A stretch of 64,000 bases of DNA, from contig NZ_LMQI01000003.1 of the NCBI RefSeq assembly GCF_001424125.1, positions 332,252 through 396,251 of the forward strand. The letters are read 5' to 3'. The notes beneath the pieces are model-generated. The model was not told where the DNA came from. It did not search any database and worked only from the letters and a program-made list of their open reading frames with translations. Position numbers and translations under genes: made by a program. Below are positions 51,376-60,697 of this stretch, piece after piece; position 1 is the stretch's first letter; each line of letters starts with the position of its first letter. This DNA comes from Cellulomonas sp. Leaf395 (GTDB lineage: Bacteria > Actinomycetota > Actinomycetes > Actinomycetales > Cellulomonadaceae).

Positions 51376-53817
51376 ATGACGTCGCTCTTCGAGAACCTCG
51401 CCCTGCCCATCCCGGGCGCCTCCGCAGACCCCTCGGGCGAGGCGGCTGCGGCCCGTCGGCGCGCCGAGGCCGAGCGCCTCCTCGTCGGCCTCAACCCCCA
51501 GCAGCGCGAGGCTGTCCTGCACCAGGGCGGCCCTCTGCTGATCGTCGCGGGCGCCGGTTCGGGCAAGACGCGGGTGCTGACCAACCGCATCGCGTACCTG
51601 CTGGCCACCGGCCGGGCACGTGCCGGTGAGGTCATCGCGATCACGTTCACCAACAAGGCCGCCGCGGAGATGCGCGAGCGCGTCGAGGGTCTTGTCGGAC
51701 CGGCCGCCGGCCGCATGTGGGTGTCCACGTTCCACTCCGCGTGCGTGCGGATCCTGCGTCGTGAGGCGGCGACCCTGGGCCTGCGGTCCAGCTTCTCCAT
51801 CTACGACGCCGCGGACTCGCAGCGCCTGCTCACCCTCGTCGCGCGAGAGCTGGACCTCGACCCCAAGCGGTATCCCGCCAAGGCGCTGTCGAACAAGATC
51901 TCGTCGCTCAAGGACGAGCTGGTGGACCCCGAGACGTTCGCGGCGACCTCCGGCGGCGGCGCGGCCAACGACTTCGACACCGCGCTCGCACAGGTCTACA
52001 CGCGCTACCAGGCCCGGCTGAAGCAGGCGCACGCTCTCGACTTCGACGACCTGATCATGACCACGGTCCACCTCCTGCGGGCGTTCCCGGCCGTCGCGGA
52101 GCACTACCGGCGGCGGTTCCGGCACGTGCTGGTCGACGAGTACCAGGACACCAACCACGCGCAGTACGCGCTGGTGCGCGAGCTGGTGGGCTCCTCGCGG
52201 GGCATCGTCGACGACTCGACGGACATGGAGCTGCCGCGCGGCGAGCTCACGGTCGTCGGTGACGCGGACCAGTCGATCTACGCGTTCCGGGGTGCGTCCA
52301 TCCGGAACATCCTCGAGTTCGAGGTGGACTACCCGGACGCGCGGACCATCCTGCTGGAGCAGAACTACCGGTCGACGCAGACCATCCTCTCGGCCGCCAA
52401 CGCGGTGATCAGCCGCAACCCGGGCCGGGAGAACAAGCGCCTCTGGACCGACTCCGGCGCGGGTGCCCAGATCGTCGCGTACGTCGCGGACTCCGAGCAC
52501 GAGGAGGCCCGGTTCGTCGCGGAGGAGATCGACCGGCTGGGCGACTCCGACGGTGTCCGGCCCGGCGACGTCGCCGTGTTCTACCGCGCCAACGCGCAGT
52601 CCCGGGCGTTGGAAGAGGTGCTCATCCGCGTCGGGCTGCCCTACAAGGTGGTCGGCGGCACGCGGTTCTACGAGCGCAAGGAGATCAAGGACGCGGTCGC
52701 GTACCTGCGCGCCCTGGACAACCCCGACGACGACGTCAGCGTGCGCCGCATCCTCAACGTGCCCAAGCGCGGGCTGGGGGACCGGTCGGAGGCGATGGTC
52801 GCGTCGTTCGCCGAGCGCGAGCGCATCTCGTTCGGCGCGGCCCTCGACCTTCTCGACGAGGTGCCGGGCCTGGGAACGCGCGCGATCACGGGTCTGACCG
52901 CCTTCGCGACGATGATGAACGACCTGCGCACGCTGGCCACCTCCGCGGGGCCGGCCGAGGTGCTCGGCGCCGTGCTCGACCGGTCGGGCTACCTCGCCGA
53001 GCTGCGGGCCAGCGACGACCCGCAGGACGCGTCCCGGGTGGAGAACCTGGCCGAGCTGCACGCGGTCGCCTCCGAGTTCGAGCAGAGCGACCCCGAGGGC
53101 GTCCTTGCCGACTTCCTCGAGCGCGTGTCGCTCGTCGCGGACTCCGACCAGATCCCGGACGACGACGGTGGGGACGACGACGGTGATGCGCGCCCGGATC
53201 CCGGCGTCGTCACCCTGATGACCCTGCACACCGCCAAGGGCCTCGAGTTCCCGGTCGTGTTCCTCACGGGCATGGAGGACGGCACCTTCCCCCACCTGCG
53301 GTCCTTGTCGGACTCGCAGCAGCTGGAGGAGGAGCGACGCCTCGCCTATGTCGGCCTGACGCGAGCACGCGAGCGTCTGTACATCTCACGCGCTGCGGTC
53401 CGGACGGCCTGGGGCGTGCCCAACGAGTTCCCGCCCAGCCGGTTCCTCGACGACCTGCCGGACGAGCTCATCGACTGGCGCCGCCGGGAGTCCTCCACCT
53501 CCCAGCTGCGCGGCGGCTGGGGCTCGGGCTACGGCTCGGGCGGCGGTGGCTACCGAGCATCCTCGGCGCCGCGCACCGACCGCGAGGCGCGACCGGTGCT
53601 GCCGTCCACCGGAGCGACCTTCGGCTCCGCCAAGCCGCGGCCCGACTCCGCCATCCCGCAGCTGTCGGTGGGCGACCGCGTCACGCACGACTCGTACGGG
53701 CTCGGCACGGTCGTCGCGCTCGAAGGAGCCGGTCCCAACGCGGTAGCGAAGGTCGACTTCGGCACCGACGGCGTCAAGCGGCTGCTGCTGCGCTTCTCCC
53801 CGGTCACCAAGCTCTGA
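51376..53817 (+). CDS. pcrA: ATP-dependent DNA helicase PcrA/UvrD
   Basis: A 3'-5' superfamily 1 helicase of 813 residues used in repair and replication restart. All helicase motifs are visible: GAGSGKT (I), FTNKAAAEMRERV (Ia), DEYQDTN (II), GDADQSIYAFRGA (III), EQNYRS (IV), TLHTAKGLEFPVVF (V) and YVGLTRARERL (VI). A Gly/Ser/Arg-rich linker (near 715-750) leads to a C-terminal PcrA-type domain (SVGDRVTHDSYGLGTVVALE). The ATG at 51376 follows GAGGGG, and TATCCT at 51361-51366 is a possible -10 element. Confidence 0.96.
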   Translation: MTSLFENLALPIPGASADPSGEAAAARRRAEAERLLVGLNPQQREAVLHQGGPLLIVAGAGSGKTRVLTNRIAYLLATGRARAGEVIAITFTNKAAAEMRERVEGLVGPAAGRMWVSTFHSACVRILRREAATLGLRSSFSIYDAADSQRLLTLVARELDLDPKRYPAKALSNKISSLKDELVDPETFAATSGGGAANDFDTALAQVYTRYQARLKQAHALDFDDLIMTTVHLLRAFPAVAEHYRRRFRHVLVDEYQDTNHAQYALVRELVGSSRGIVDDSTDMELPRGELTVVGDADQSIYAFRGASIRNILEFEVDYPDARTILLEQNYRSTQTILSAANAVISRNPGRENKRLWTDSGAGAQIVAYVADSEHEEARFVAEEIDRLGDSDGVRPGDVAVFYRANAQSRALEEVLIRVGLPYKVVGGTRFYERKEIKDAVAYLRALDNPDDDVSVRRILNVPKRGLGDRSEAMVASFAERERISFGAALDLLDEVPGLGTRAITGLTAFATMMNDLRTLATSAGPAEVLGAVLDRSGYLAELRASDDPQDASRVENLAELHAVASEFEQSDPEGVLADFLERVSLVADSDQIPDDDGGDDDGDARPDPGVVTLMTLHTAKGLEFPVVFLTGMEDGTFPHLRSLSDSQQLEEERRLAYVGLTRARERLYISRAAVRTAWGVPNEFPPSRFLDDLPDELIDWRRRESSTSQLRGGWGSGYGSGGGGYRASSAPRTDREARPVLPSTGATFGSAKPRPDSAIPQLSVGDRVTHDSYGLGTVVALEGAGPNAVAKVDFGTDGVKRLLLRFSPVTKL

Positions 53818-53940
53818 CGCGTGCCGTGGGGCGCGGCTGTGTCGGGCGCTGGTCGGGCACGACCGGGCCCGGCGTCGGCGTGCACCCGGACACCCACGCG
53901 CGAGTTCGCGGGACGGTCGACAGCGTCCAGGCGGTCACCG

Positions 53941-54489
53941 TCAGCCCACCGGCACGTCCGCCCACACGGCGGTGACGGCGTCGCGCACGGCTGCCGGGCC
54001 GGCGCCGACCGCGGCGAGCGCCCGGTAGGCGGTGGTGTCGTCCAGGCGGACGGCTGCCAGGAGCAGGTGGCCGCTGTCGATCCGGCGGTGCTTGAAGCGG
54101 ATCGCCTCGCGCAGGGAGATCTCGAGCAGCTTCTTGGCCGCGGCGTCGAACGGGAGGTGGCCCTTCGTGGGTGCCGACCCGCTCACCGCGTCGAGGGCAC
54201 CCGGACCGAACGATGCCTCCACCTGCGCCCGGACCGCCTCCAGATCGACCCCGATCCCCGCCAGCGCATCGGCGTCGATCGAGTGCGCGGGCAGTGCGCG
54301 GACGGCGGCCAGCAGGGTGGCGTGGCTGACGCCCAACCGACCCAGCGCCTGCGCGGCGACCGTGTCCGGCGCACGGACGGCACCGAGCAGCACGTGCTCC
54401 GGCCCGATCCGGTCCACACCCAGCGTGCGCGCCTCGTCCTGGGCCTGGACCACGGCCTCGCGGGCGTCCTTGGCGAATCTCTCGAACAT
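53941..54489 (-). CDS. Clp N-domain protein without ATPase
   Basis: A 182-residue protein made of a double Clp N-terminal (Clp_N) domain: FERFAKDAREAVVQAQDEAR, IGPEHVLLGAV, and in the second repeat KKLLEISLREAIRFKHRRIDSGHLLLAAV. There is no AAA+ domain, so it cannot unfold proteins alone; it may bind Clp substrates or act as an anti-adaptor (inference). The ATG shares one base with the stop of the upstream HTH gene, so the two are a coupled pair under one autoregulated promoter. Confidence 0.88.
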   Translation of the reverse strand: MFERFAKDAREAVVQAQDEARTLGVDRIGPEHVLLGAVRAPDTVAAQALGRLGVSHATLLAAVRALPAHSIDADALAGIGVDLEAVRAQVEASFGPGALDAVSGSAPTKGHLPFDAAAKKLLEISLREAIRFKHRRIDSGHLLLAAVRLDDTTAYRALAAVGAGPAAVRDAVTAVWADVPVG

Positions 54490-54701
54490 CAGCCGAACCT
54501 CTTTCCGTACTTCTTGTGGACCGCCTGCCGGGAGACCCCCAGGGCGTCGGCGACCTGTTGCCAGGACCATCCGCGCCGACGGGCGCGCTCGACGTGCAGG
54601 GCTTCGAGCCGGTCGGCCAGAACCCGCAGCGACCGGACGGCCCGCAGGCCCTCGGCAGGCTCGGCCGCACTGGCTGCCGCGGTCATGAGCTCATCGGACA
54701 T
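54489..54701 (-). CDS. Helix-turn-helix regulator paired with the Clp N-domain protein
   Basis: A 70-residue DNA-binding protein. The helix-turn-helix near the C terminus, GWSWQQVADALGVSRQAVHKKYG, is clear; the N-terminal part is a helix probably used in dimerisation. The promoter is covered by two GTCAAC-N4-(G/A)TTGAC repeats, which suggests autorepression. The -10 element lies six bases from the ATG, so the transcript is probably leaderless. Confidence 0.85.
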   Translation of the reverse strand: MSDELMTAAASAAEPAEGLRAVRSLRVLADRLEALHVERARRRGWSWQQVADALGVSRQAVHKKYGKRFG

Positions 54702-54704
54702 GCC

Positions 54705-54748
54705 GTCAACCTACGTTGACGTCGACAGCCTTGTCAACCCACATTGAC
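54705..54748 (-). promoter_or_regulatory. Promoter with twin operators of the HTH/Clp-N pair
   Basis: GTCAAC-CTAC-GTTGAC (54705-54720) and GTCAAC-CCAC-ATTGAC (54733-54748), 28 bases apart. On the minus strand TTGACA (54737-54732) and TAGGTT (54713-54708) form a -35/-10 pair with an 18-base spacer, each covered by one repeat. Confidence 0.7.
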
Positions 54749-54784
54749 AACGCTACGTCCGCTCGCGCGGCCCGGAACCCCCCG

Positions 54785-54860
54785 GAGTGCGGAGGCAGCA
54801 GGTTGCCGGGCGCGGACGTCCGCACTCGTGCGCGTTTCGGACCCGACGGAGTGCGGACGT
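54785..54860. repeat. GAGTGCGGA repeats with a 12-bp inverted pair
   Basis: ACGTCCGCACTC (54816-54827) and GAGTGCGGACGT (54849-54860) are exact reverse complements; a third GAGTGCGGA lies at 54785-54793. They sit in the 258-base gap between the HTH gene and the uridine-kinase-like gene, which otherwise shows no gene. Confidence 0.55.
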
Positions 54861-54959
54861 GCCGTTGCGGCAACGCGTTCGAGCGCCAGAACGACCGGAT
54901 GTGCAGACGTCCCGTGGTGGGGGCCGTGCAGGTCGCGCCTCGGTCGGCGGACGCGGGCG

Positions 54960-55652
54960 TCAGAGGTGGGGGATGACCTGGGGGTGGGCGAGGTCGCGGT
55001 TGTCGATGACGACCGTGGCGCGGGACGCCGGGCGGCAGGTCGACAGGTAGAGGCGCTGGCCCTCGACGTAGCGGGCGTTCGCCGGGTGGGTCGGGTCCGG
55101 TGAGCAGCCGTCGCGGACGGCCATGCGGGCGAACGTCTCCGCGAAGTCGACGTCGAGGTACACCGAGAAGTCCCACCAGCCGGCCAGCTCGTCGCGGTGA
55201 AGGAAGATGCCGTCGACGACGACCACCGTGCTGTCCGTGCCGTGCTCGCGCGGCAGGTCGAGCGCCGCGTCGGTGGCGACGTCGCGGACGGCGCGGCGGA
55301 ACCGGCGGGACCCTCCGGGCGCAAAGGGCTCCAGGACGTGGGTGCGCAGCGCGTCGTAGTCGTAGGAGTCGGCCCAGAAGCCCTCGGGGGAGTGCCGCCC
55401 ACGGCGGTAGCGCTCGTCACGCGGGCGGTGGAACCCGTCGACGCTGATCCGCACGACGGCACGCCCATCGCGCAGCAGCTCGGCGGCGAGCTCGTCGGCG
55501 AACGTGGTCTTGCCCGCGCCGTCCATGCCGTCGACCGCGACGAGGACCGGGCGCCCGAGTGCTCGGGGGTCCGCGATCCGGCTCGCCACCTCGCGCAGCA
55601 TTGCGAGGCGCGCGACCGACGCCGTGGGCGCCGTGTCCGGGGGCGCGCTCAC
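54960..55652 (-). CDS. Uridine-kinase-like P-loop protein
   Basis: A 230-residue P-loop kinase with Walker A GMDGAGKTT near residue 45, the SVDGFHRPRDERYRRG segment typical of uridine/pantothenate kinase-like proteins, and VVVVDGIFLHRDELAGWWDF. It probably phosphorylates a nucleoside or other small hydroxyl compound; uridine kinase is the closest family, but the true substrate is not certain. GTG start at 55652. Confidence 0.8.
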   Translation of the reverse strand: MSAPPDTAPTASVARLAMLREVASRIADPRALGRPVLVAVDGMDGAGKTTFADELAAELLRDGRAVVRISVDGFHRPRDERYRRGRHSPEGFWADSYDYDALRTHVLEPFAPGGSRRFRRAVRDVATDAALDLPREHGTDSTVVVVDGIFLHRDELAGWWDFSVYLDVDFAETFARMAVRDGCSPDPTHPANARYVEGQRLYLSTCRPASRATVVIDNRDLAHPQVIPHL

Positions 55653-55785
55653 CGGCCGGGACCGTCGACGCCGGAGCGTTGCAGTGCAGTCACGACCGCA
55701 TCCGGATCCATGCCGGGAACGTAGCGGATCGGGGCGTTTCGGGGGAGGGGTTGCGAAGAGTGTGTGGACGAGCCGGCGTCATGGA

Positions 55786-55831
55786 CGCCACATCTCTCGA
55801 TGTGAAGATATCTGTGCGCGGCCGCTACCAT
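55786..55831 (+). promoter_or_regulatory. sucC promoter region with AT-rich imperfect palindrome
   Basis: TACCAT (55826-55831) is the best -10 element. The expected -35 region overlaps ATCTCTCGATGTGAAGATAT (about 55792-55811), an imperfect inverted repeat that stands out as AT-rich. It may bind a regulator of succinyl-CoA synthetase. A GAGAGGA sequence precedes the start. Confidence 0.35.
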
Positions 55832-55894
55832 CGACCGGGGCGTTTCGGCCGCACAGAGGCCGTCGAATGCCGGTGATGAGAGGACCCAATCCAG

Positions 55895-57076
55895 GTGGAC
55901 CTGTTCGAGTACCAGGCACGTGACATCTTCGAGAAGCACGGCGTTCCCGTGCTCGGCGGCGTCGTCGCCACCACCCCGGAGGAGGCCCGCGCCGGCGCGG
56001 AACAGCTCCTCGGCGGTCAGCCGGGCGTCGTTGTCGTCAAGGCGCAGGTCAAGGTCGGGGGCCGCGGCAAGGCCGGCGGCGTCAAGCTGGCCCGGTCCGC
56101 GGACGACGCGGCCGAGAAGGCCACCGAGATCCTCGGCATGGACATCAAGGGCCACACGGTCCACCGCGTGATGATCGCCGCGGGCGCCAAGATCGCGACC
56201 GAGTTCTACTTCTCCCTCCTGCTGGACCGCGCGGAGCGCCGCTACCTGGCCATGTGCTCGGTCGAGGGCGGCATGGACATCGAGCAGCTCGCGGTGGAGC
56301 GTCCCGACGCCCTCGCCAAGGTCGCGGTCGACCCGCGCACCGGCATCGACCAGGCGAAGGCCGACGAGATCGTCGCCGCCGCCGGCTTCACGCCGGACAT
56401 CGCCCCCAAGGTGGCCGCGGTCCTGCAGACCCTGTGGACCGTCTACCGCAGCGAGGACGCCACGCTCGTCGAGGTGAACCCGCTGGTCCTCACCGAGGAC
56501 GGCGAGATCGTCGCGCTCGACGGCAAGGTCACGCTCGACGAGAACGCGGGCTTCCGCCACCCGGAGCACGCCGAGCTCGAGGACACCGCCGCGGCGGACC
56601 CGCTCGAGGCCAAGGCCAAGGAGGCGGACCTCAACTACGTCAAGCTCGACGGCGAGGTCGGCATCATCGGCAACGGCGCCGGGCTCGTGATGAGCACCCT
56701 CGACGTCGTCGCGTACGCCGGTGAGGCGCACGGCGGGGTCAAGCCTGCCAACTTCCTCGACATCGGCGGCGGTGCGAGCGCCGAGATCATGGCGGCCGGC
56801 CTGCACATCATCCTGACGGACCCGCAGGTCAAGTCGGTCTTCGTCAACGTCTTCGGCGGCATCACGGCGTGCGACGCCGTCGCCAACGGCATCGTCGCGG
56901 CGCTCGAGATCCTCGGCGACGAGGAGAACAAGCCGCTCGTCGTGCGCCTGGACGGCAACAACGTGCTCGAGGGCCGTCGCATCCTCGCCGAGGCCGGTCA
57001 CCCGCTGGTCACCATCGCGGACACGATGGACGGCGGCGCCGACAAGGCGGCCGAGCTCGCCCACGCCGCCGCCTGA
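55895..57076 (+). CDS. sucC: Succinyl-CoA synthetase beta subunit
   Basis: The ATP-grasp subunit, 393 residues, of the citric-acid-cycle enzyme that makes ATP or GTP from succinyl-CoA. It has the standard N terminus ([18 protein letters not shown]), [14 protein letters not shown] in the ATP-grasp fold, EVNPLVL, and the CoA-ligase part with [11 protein letters not shown] and [13 protein letters not shown] start. sucD follows after 42 bases, so the two subunits come from one mRNA. Confidence 0.97.
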   Translation: MDLFEYQARDIFEKHGVPVLGGVVATTPEEARAGAEQLLGGQPGVVVVKAQVKVGGRGKAGGVKLARSADDAAEKATEILGMDIKGHTVHRVMIAAGAKIATEFYFSLLLDRAERRYLAMCSVEGGMDIEQLAVERPDALAKVAVDPRTGIDQAKADEIVAAAGFTPDIAPKVAAVLQTLWTVYRSEDATLVEVNPLVLTEDGEIVALDGKVTLDENAGFRHPEHAELEDTAAADPLEAKAKEADLNYVKLDGEVGIIGNGAGLVMSTLDVVAYAGEAHGGVKPANFLDIGGGASAEIMAAGLHIILTDPQVKSVFVNVFGGITACDAVANGIVAALEILGDEENKPLVVRLDGNNVLEGRRILAEAGHPLVTIADTMDGGADKAAELAHAAA

Positions 57077-57118
57077 GACCGCTGACCGCAACAGTCGTAG
57101 AGAGAAGCAGATACCACC

Positions 57119-57994
57119 ATGGCGATCTTCCTGACCGAGGCATCCAAGGTCATCGTCCAGGGCATGACGGGTTCCGAGGGCCAGAAGCACACGACCCGCA
57201 TGCTCGCGTCCGGCACGTCCGTCGTCGGCGGGGTGAACCCGCGCAAGGCAGGGACCTCGGTGGCGTTCGGTGATACGGACGTCCCCGTCTTCGGCTCCGT
57301 CTCCGAGGCGATGGACGCCACGGGCGCGGACGTCTCCGTCGTGTTCGTTCCGCCGGCCCACACCAAGGCCGCGGTCGTCGAGGCGATCGAGGCAGGCATC
57401 CCGCTCGTCGTCATCATCACCGAGGGCGTCCCCGTGGCCGACACCGCCGAGTTCTTCGCGCTCGCGCTGGAGAAGAACGTGCGGCTCATCGGCCCCAACT
57501 GCCCCGGCCTGATCAGCCCCGGGAAGTCCAACGTGGGCATCATCCCGGCGGACATCACCGGCCCCGGCCGCGTCGGCCTGGTCTCGAAGTCGGGCACGCT
57601 GACCTACCAGATGATGTACGAGCTGCGGGACTTCGGGTTCTCCACGGCCATCGGCATCGGCGGCGACCCGATCATCGGCACCACGCACATCGACGCCCTC
57701 GCGGCGTTCGAGGCGGACCCCGAGACCGAGGTCATCGTGATGATCGGTGAGATCGGTGGCGACGCCGAGGAGCGTGCCGCCGCCTACATCGCCGAGCACG
57801 TCACCAAGCCCGTCGTCGGCTACGTCGCCGGGTTCACGGCGCCGGAGGGCAAGACGATGGGCCACGCCGGCGCCATCGTCTCGGGCTCGTCGGGCACCGC
57901 GCAGGCCAAGAAGGAGGCTCTCGAGGCTGCGGGTGTCAAGGTCGGCAAGACGCCGTCCGAGACGGCCGAGCTCGCGCGCCAGCTGTTGAGCTGA
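57119..57994 (+). CDS. sucD: Succinyl-CoA synthetase alpha subunit
   Basis: The CoA-binding and phosphohistidine subunit, 291 residues. It has [13 protein letters not shown] for CoA binding, [13 protein letters not shown], and the active-site histidine in [12 protein letters not shown] (His249). Length and motifs are typical. A ten-base-pair hairpin follows the stop codon. Confidence 0.97.
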   Translation: MAIFLTEASKVIVQGMTGSEGQKHTTRMLASGTSVVGGVNPRKAGTSVAFGDTDVPVFGSVSEAMDATGADVSVVFVPPAHTKAAVVEAIEAGIPLVVIITEGVPVADTAEFFALALEKNVRLIGPNCPGLISPGKSNVGIIPADITGPGRVGLVSKSGTLTYQMMYELRDFGFSTAIGIGGDPIIGTTHIDALAAFEADPETEVIVMIGEIGGDAEERAAAYIAEHVTKPVVGYVAGFTAPEGKTMGHAGAIVSGSSGTAQAKKEALEAAGVKVGKTPSETAELARQLLS

Positions 57995-58010
57995 TCTCCT
58001 CGTCCGTCGG

Positions 58011-58035
58011 CCCCGGTGAGCCGAGCTTACCGGGG
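58011..58035 (+). terminator. Hairpin after sucD
   Basis: CCCCGGTGAG (58011-58020) pairs with CTTACCGGGG (58026-58035), with one G-T pair and a five-base loop. There is no long T run; it ends six bases before the next GTG. Confidence 0.55.
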
Positions 58036-58040
58036 TCGAC

Positions 58041-59396
58041 GTGTCTGACCGGTCGGCCGACGCGCCGCGGCGGGTTCGTCGCTCCGGCGAGCGCGGCAGC
58101 GACCATGGCACCGTGAGCGCCACCGGCCCCCGTACGGGAGGCACCCCCGTCGTCGACCGTCGCCGTCGCCGCACGCTCGTCGACGAGTACACCTCCAACT
58201 TCTTCACGAGCGCGATCGACGGTGCGCCACGCTGGGTGGCGGGGGTCCTGTCCGCACTGCAGGCAGCGCTGCTCTCGTTCCTCGTCCTGGCGCTCCCGGC
58301 CGTCGCGGCCTACGTCGCGACGTCGGCGGACCCGTCGAACAGCGGTGTCGGCTGGTTCCGCTCGGTCGGGGTGGGATCGTCCCTCTGGCTGCTCGGGCAC
58401 GGGGTCCCGGCGCACGTCGGTCCGGTCGTGGTGACGCTGGTACCGCTCGGGGTGACGCTGCTCGCGCTCTTCGTCTGCTACGCCTCGGCGCGGAGGTCAG
58501 GTGTGGCGACGTGGCAGGCCTACGCGGCGGGTGTCGGCGCGTACACGCTGGTCACCGTCCTGCTCGCGCTGGTCACCGGCACCGTGGGCGTGGACCTGGC
58601 GCGCGCGTTCGCCGGCGGTGCGGCGGTCTCCGCGATCGGTCTCGGCGCCGGATTGCTCGCGCGCCTCGAGGCCCCGTCGTTGCGCGCGCTCACCCGACCC
58701 GTGTGGTCCCGCTGCCCGGTGTCCGTCCGGACCGGCGCCGCCGGCGGGCTGCTCGGGTCGGCCTCGCTGGTGCTCGTCGCCGCGTTGGTGACCGCGCTGT
58801 GGGTCCTGGCGGGCCGGGCCACCATCGGGGACGTCATCCGCGGGCTCGGGCTCGACGCCGTCGGTGGGGTGGTGCTGGCGGTCGCGGAGCTGGCCTACCT
58901 GCCAAACCTGGTCGTGTGGGCGCTCGCGTGGCTGACGGGCGCAGGCTTCGCCGTGGGCGAGGGGACGCACTTCGCGCCCGACGACGTGGTCGGTGGTGCG
59001 CTGCCCGCCGTGCCGATGCTCGGGGCACTCCCGTCCTCCGACGTCGTGGGACCGGCGACGAACCTGGTCCCGCTCGTGCTCGTGGGGGTCGGCGCCTTCG
59101 TCGGGCTGTACGTCCACCGGCGACTGGTGCCGCAGCGGTGGTGGGACACGGCGCTCGCGTGCGGCACAGCCGCTGCCGGCGTCGTCGTCGTCGTCACGCT
59201 CCTGGTCACGCTCGCGAGCGGCGGGATCGGCCCGGACCGGCTGGCGGAGGTCGGCGCGCAGGGCGGTGTCGTCGGGCTGCTGGCAGGTGCAGGAACGCTC
59301 GTCGGGGCGCTGATCGTGGCACTGCCCGCCGACGCGTTGCTGCGCGCGGAGATCGCCCGAGCCGTCCGAGCGATGGTGCGGCGCGAGCCGTCCTGA
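58041..59396 (+). CDS. DUF6350 family polytopic membrane protein
   Basis: A 451-residue membrane protein with about ten to eleven hydrophobic segments after a polar, basic N terminus of about 60 residues. It matches the actinobacterial DUF6350 group, which some annotations name cell division protein PerM; that role is not established by the sequence. It has FTSAIDGAPRWVAGVLSALQAALLSFLVL at the start of the membrane region. GTG at 58041 is the furthest start; a GTG at 58113 would shorten it by 24 residues. Confidence 0.75.
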   Translation: MSDRSADAPRRVRRSGERGSDHGTVSATGPRTGGTPVVDRRRRRTLVDEYTSNFFTSAIDGAPRWVAGVLSALQAALLSFLVLALPAVAAYVATSADPSNSGVGWFRSVGVGSSLWLLGHGVPAHVGPVVVTLVPLGVTLLALFVCYASARRSGVATWQAYAAGVGAYTLVTVLLALVTGTVGVDLARAFAGGAAVSAIGLGAGLLARLEAPSLRALTRPVWSRCPVSVRTGAAGGLLGSASLVLVAALVTALWVLAGRATIGDVIRGLGLDAVGGVVLAVAELAYLPNLVVWALAWLTGAGFAVGEGTHFAPDDVVGGALPAVPMLGALPSSDVVGPATNLVPLVLVGVGAFVGLYVHRRLVPQRWWDTALACGTAAAGVVVVVTLLVTLASGGIGPDRLAEVGAQGGVVGLLAGAGTLVGALIVALPADALLRAEIARAVRAMVRREPS

Positions 59397-59402
59397 CGTG
59401 CC

Positions 59403-59945
59403 TCAGGATCCGGTGCTGCGCTCCTCGAGCGAGGTGCGCAGGTCGTCGAGGTCCTTCTCGAACTGCGTCTCGCAGGCGCTCTTCGCCCCGACCGTCAGCG
59501 CACCCTCGAGGCACTCCTGCTTGTCCTGCTGCGCCGGCCACAGCGCCAGCTGCACGCTGAGGAGCAGTGTCCAGGAGAGGGCGATGACCAGTCCGACGGA
59601 GAGCAGGGGCACGAGCCCTCGCGACCGGGCGCGGACGGCGACCACCACCGCGCGGACACAGACGACGACCGCGCTGAGCGCGAACAGGAGCGCGGCAGCC
59701 TGCCAGGGCAGCGGCAGGGTGGCCACGAGCACCGACGCGAGCACGAGCACGGCGAACAACCGCGTGAGCCCTGTGGCGCGTGCCGTGCCCTCAGGGTCGG
59801 CCGGCGGCTGGTCTGCGACGACGGGAGCCCGCGACGGCTCGCCGGCAGGCGGCCAGACGGGGGCATCCTGAGGCTGCGGGGCGTCCGTCCGGGCGTCGTC
59901 CGGCGTGCCGGGACGGTGCTCGGGGGGCGCGTACGGGTTGCTCAC
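59403..59945 (-). CDS. Membrane protein with disordered Pro-rich N terminus
   Basis: A 180-residue protein. Residues 1-60 are Pro/Ala/Asp-rich (NPYAPPEHRPG and onward), a common cytosolic tail in actinobacterial membrane proteins. Three hydrophobic segments (about 62-78, 80-105 and 112-135) follow, then a C-terminal polar part with two cysteines (QECLEGA, SACETQ) and a coiled helix (FEKDLDDLRTSLEER). Function unknown. The GTG at 59945 is chosen to start the NPYAPP tail. Convergent with the DUF6350 gene. Confidence 0.75.
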   Translation of the reverse strand: MSNPYAPPEHRPGTPDDARTDAPQPQDAPVWPPAGEPSRAPVVADQPPADPEGTARATGLTRLFAVLVLASVLVATLPLPWQAAALLFALSAVVVCVRAVVVAVRARSRGLVPLLSVGLVIALSWTLLLSVQLALWPAQQDKQECLEGALTVGAKSACETQFEKDLDDLRTSLEERSTGS

Positions 59946-60009
59946 CCGAGCATTCTCGCCCACGGACGGTGGATGCCGGACGGGCCGTCCGCACCGGCCG
60001 GCCCGCCGG

Positions 60010-60015
60010 TAGGGT
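60010..60015 (+). promoter_or_regulatory. -10 element for purN
   Basis: TAGGGT ends six bases before the GTG at 60022; probably leaderless. Confidence 0.5.
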
Positions 60016-60021
60016 CGGCGC

Positions 60022-60666
60022 GTGACGCACGAGACGCCCCGCCCCGCCCCGGCCACTCGCGACTCGGGACGGCTGGTGGTCCTCGTCTCGGGCACCGGCT
60101 CGAACCTGGCGGCGCTGCTGGCTGCGCACGACGATCCCGCCTACGGGGCGCGCGTCGTGGCGGTGGTCGCCGATCGCGACAACATCCGGGCGCTCGACAT
60201 CGCGCGGGAGGCGGGCATCCCGACGGCCGTCGTCTCGATCAAGGACTTCGACGACCGTGCCGCGTGGGACGCCGCCATCGCGGAGACCGTGGCGGTGTTC
60301 TCGCCCGACCTGATCGTGCTCGCCGGGTTCATGAAGCTGTTCGGCGCCACGTTCCTCGGACGCTTCGGCGGCCGGATCGTGAACACCCACCCGGCCTTGC
60401 TGCCGTCGTTCCCCGGTGCGCACGGGGTACGGGACGCCCTCGCCTATGGCGTGAAGGTCACGGGGTGCACGGTGATGGTGGTCGACGAGGGCATCGACAC
60501 CGGGCCGATCCTGGCGCAGGCCGCGGTCGCCGTGGAGCCGGACGACGACGAGTCCACGCTGCACGAGCGGATCAAGGCTGTCGAGCGCACGCTGCTCGTC
60601 GAGTGGGTCGGACGCATCGCACGCGGCGGGCTTCGCGTCGAGGGCAGGCACGCGATCGTCGGCTGA
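60022..60666 (+). CDS. purN: Phosphoribosylglycinamide formyltransferase (folate-dependent)
   Basis: The third step of purine synthesis: formyl transfer from 10-formyltetrahydrofolate to GAR. The 214-residue protein has VLVSGTGSNLAALL for phosphate binding, IVLAGFMKLF, the catalytic Asn-His in NTHPALLPSFPG and Asp in DEGIDTGPI. GTG start with a leaderless promoter. The purH gene follows but has its own promoter and riboswitch. Confidence 0.97.
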   Translation: MTHETPRPAPATRDSGRLVVLVSGTGSNLAALLAAHDDPAYGARVVAVVADRDNIRALDIAREAGIPTAVVSIKDFDDRAAWDAAIAETVAVFSPDLIVLAGFMKLFGATFLGRFGGRIVNTHPALLPSFPGAHGVRDALAYGVKVTGCTVMVVDEGIDTGPILAQAAVAVEPDDDESTLHERIKAVERTLLVEWVGRIARGGLRVEGRHAIVG

Positions 60667-60690
60667 CACGCCGGTCGCCTCGGCTAGACT
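60663..60690 (+). promoter_or_regulatory. purH promoter
   Basis: CTGACA (60663-60668) and TAGACT (60685-60690) with a 16-base spacer, starting at the purN stop codon. Transcription would begin near 60697, just at the edge of the riboswitch aptamer. Confidence 0.6.
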
Positions 60691-60697
60691 CGGCACC

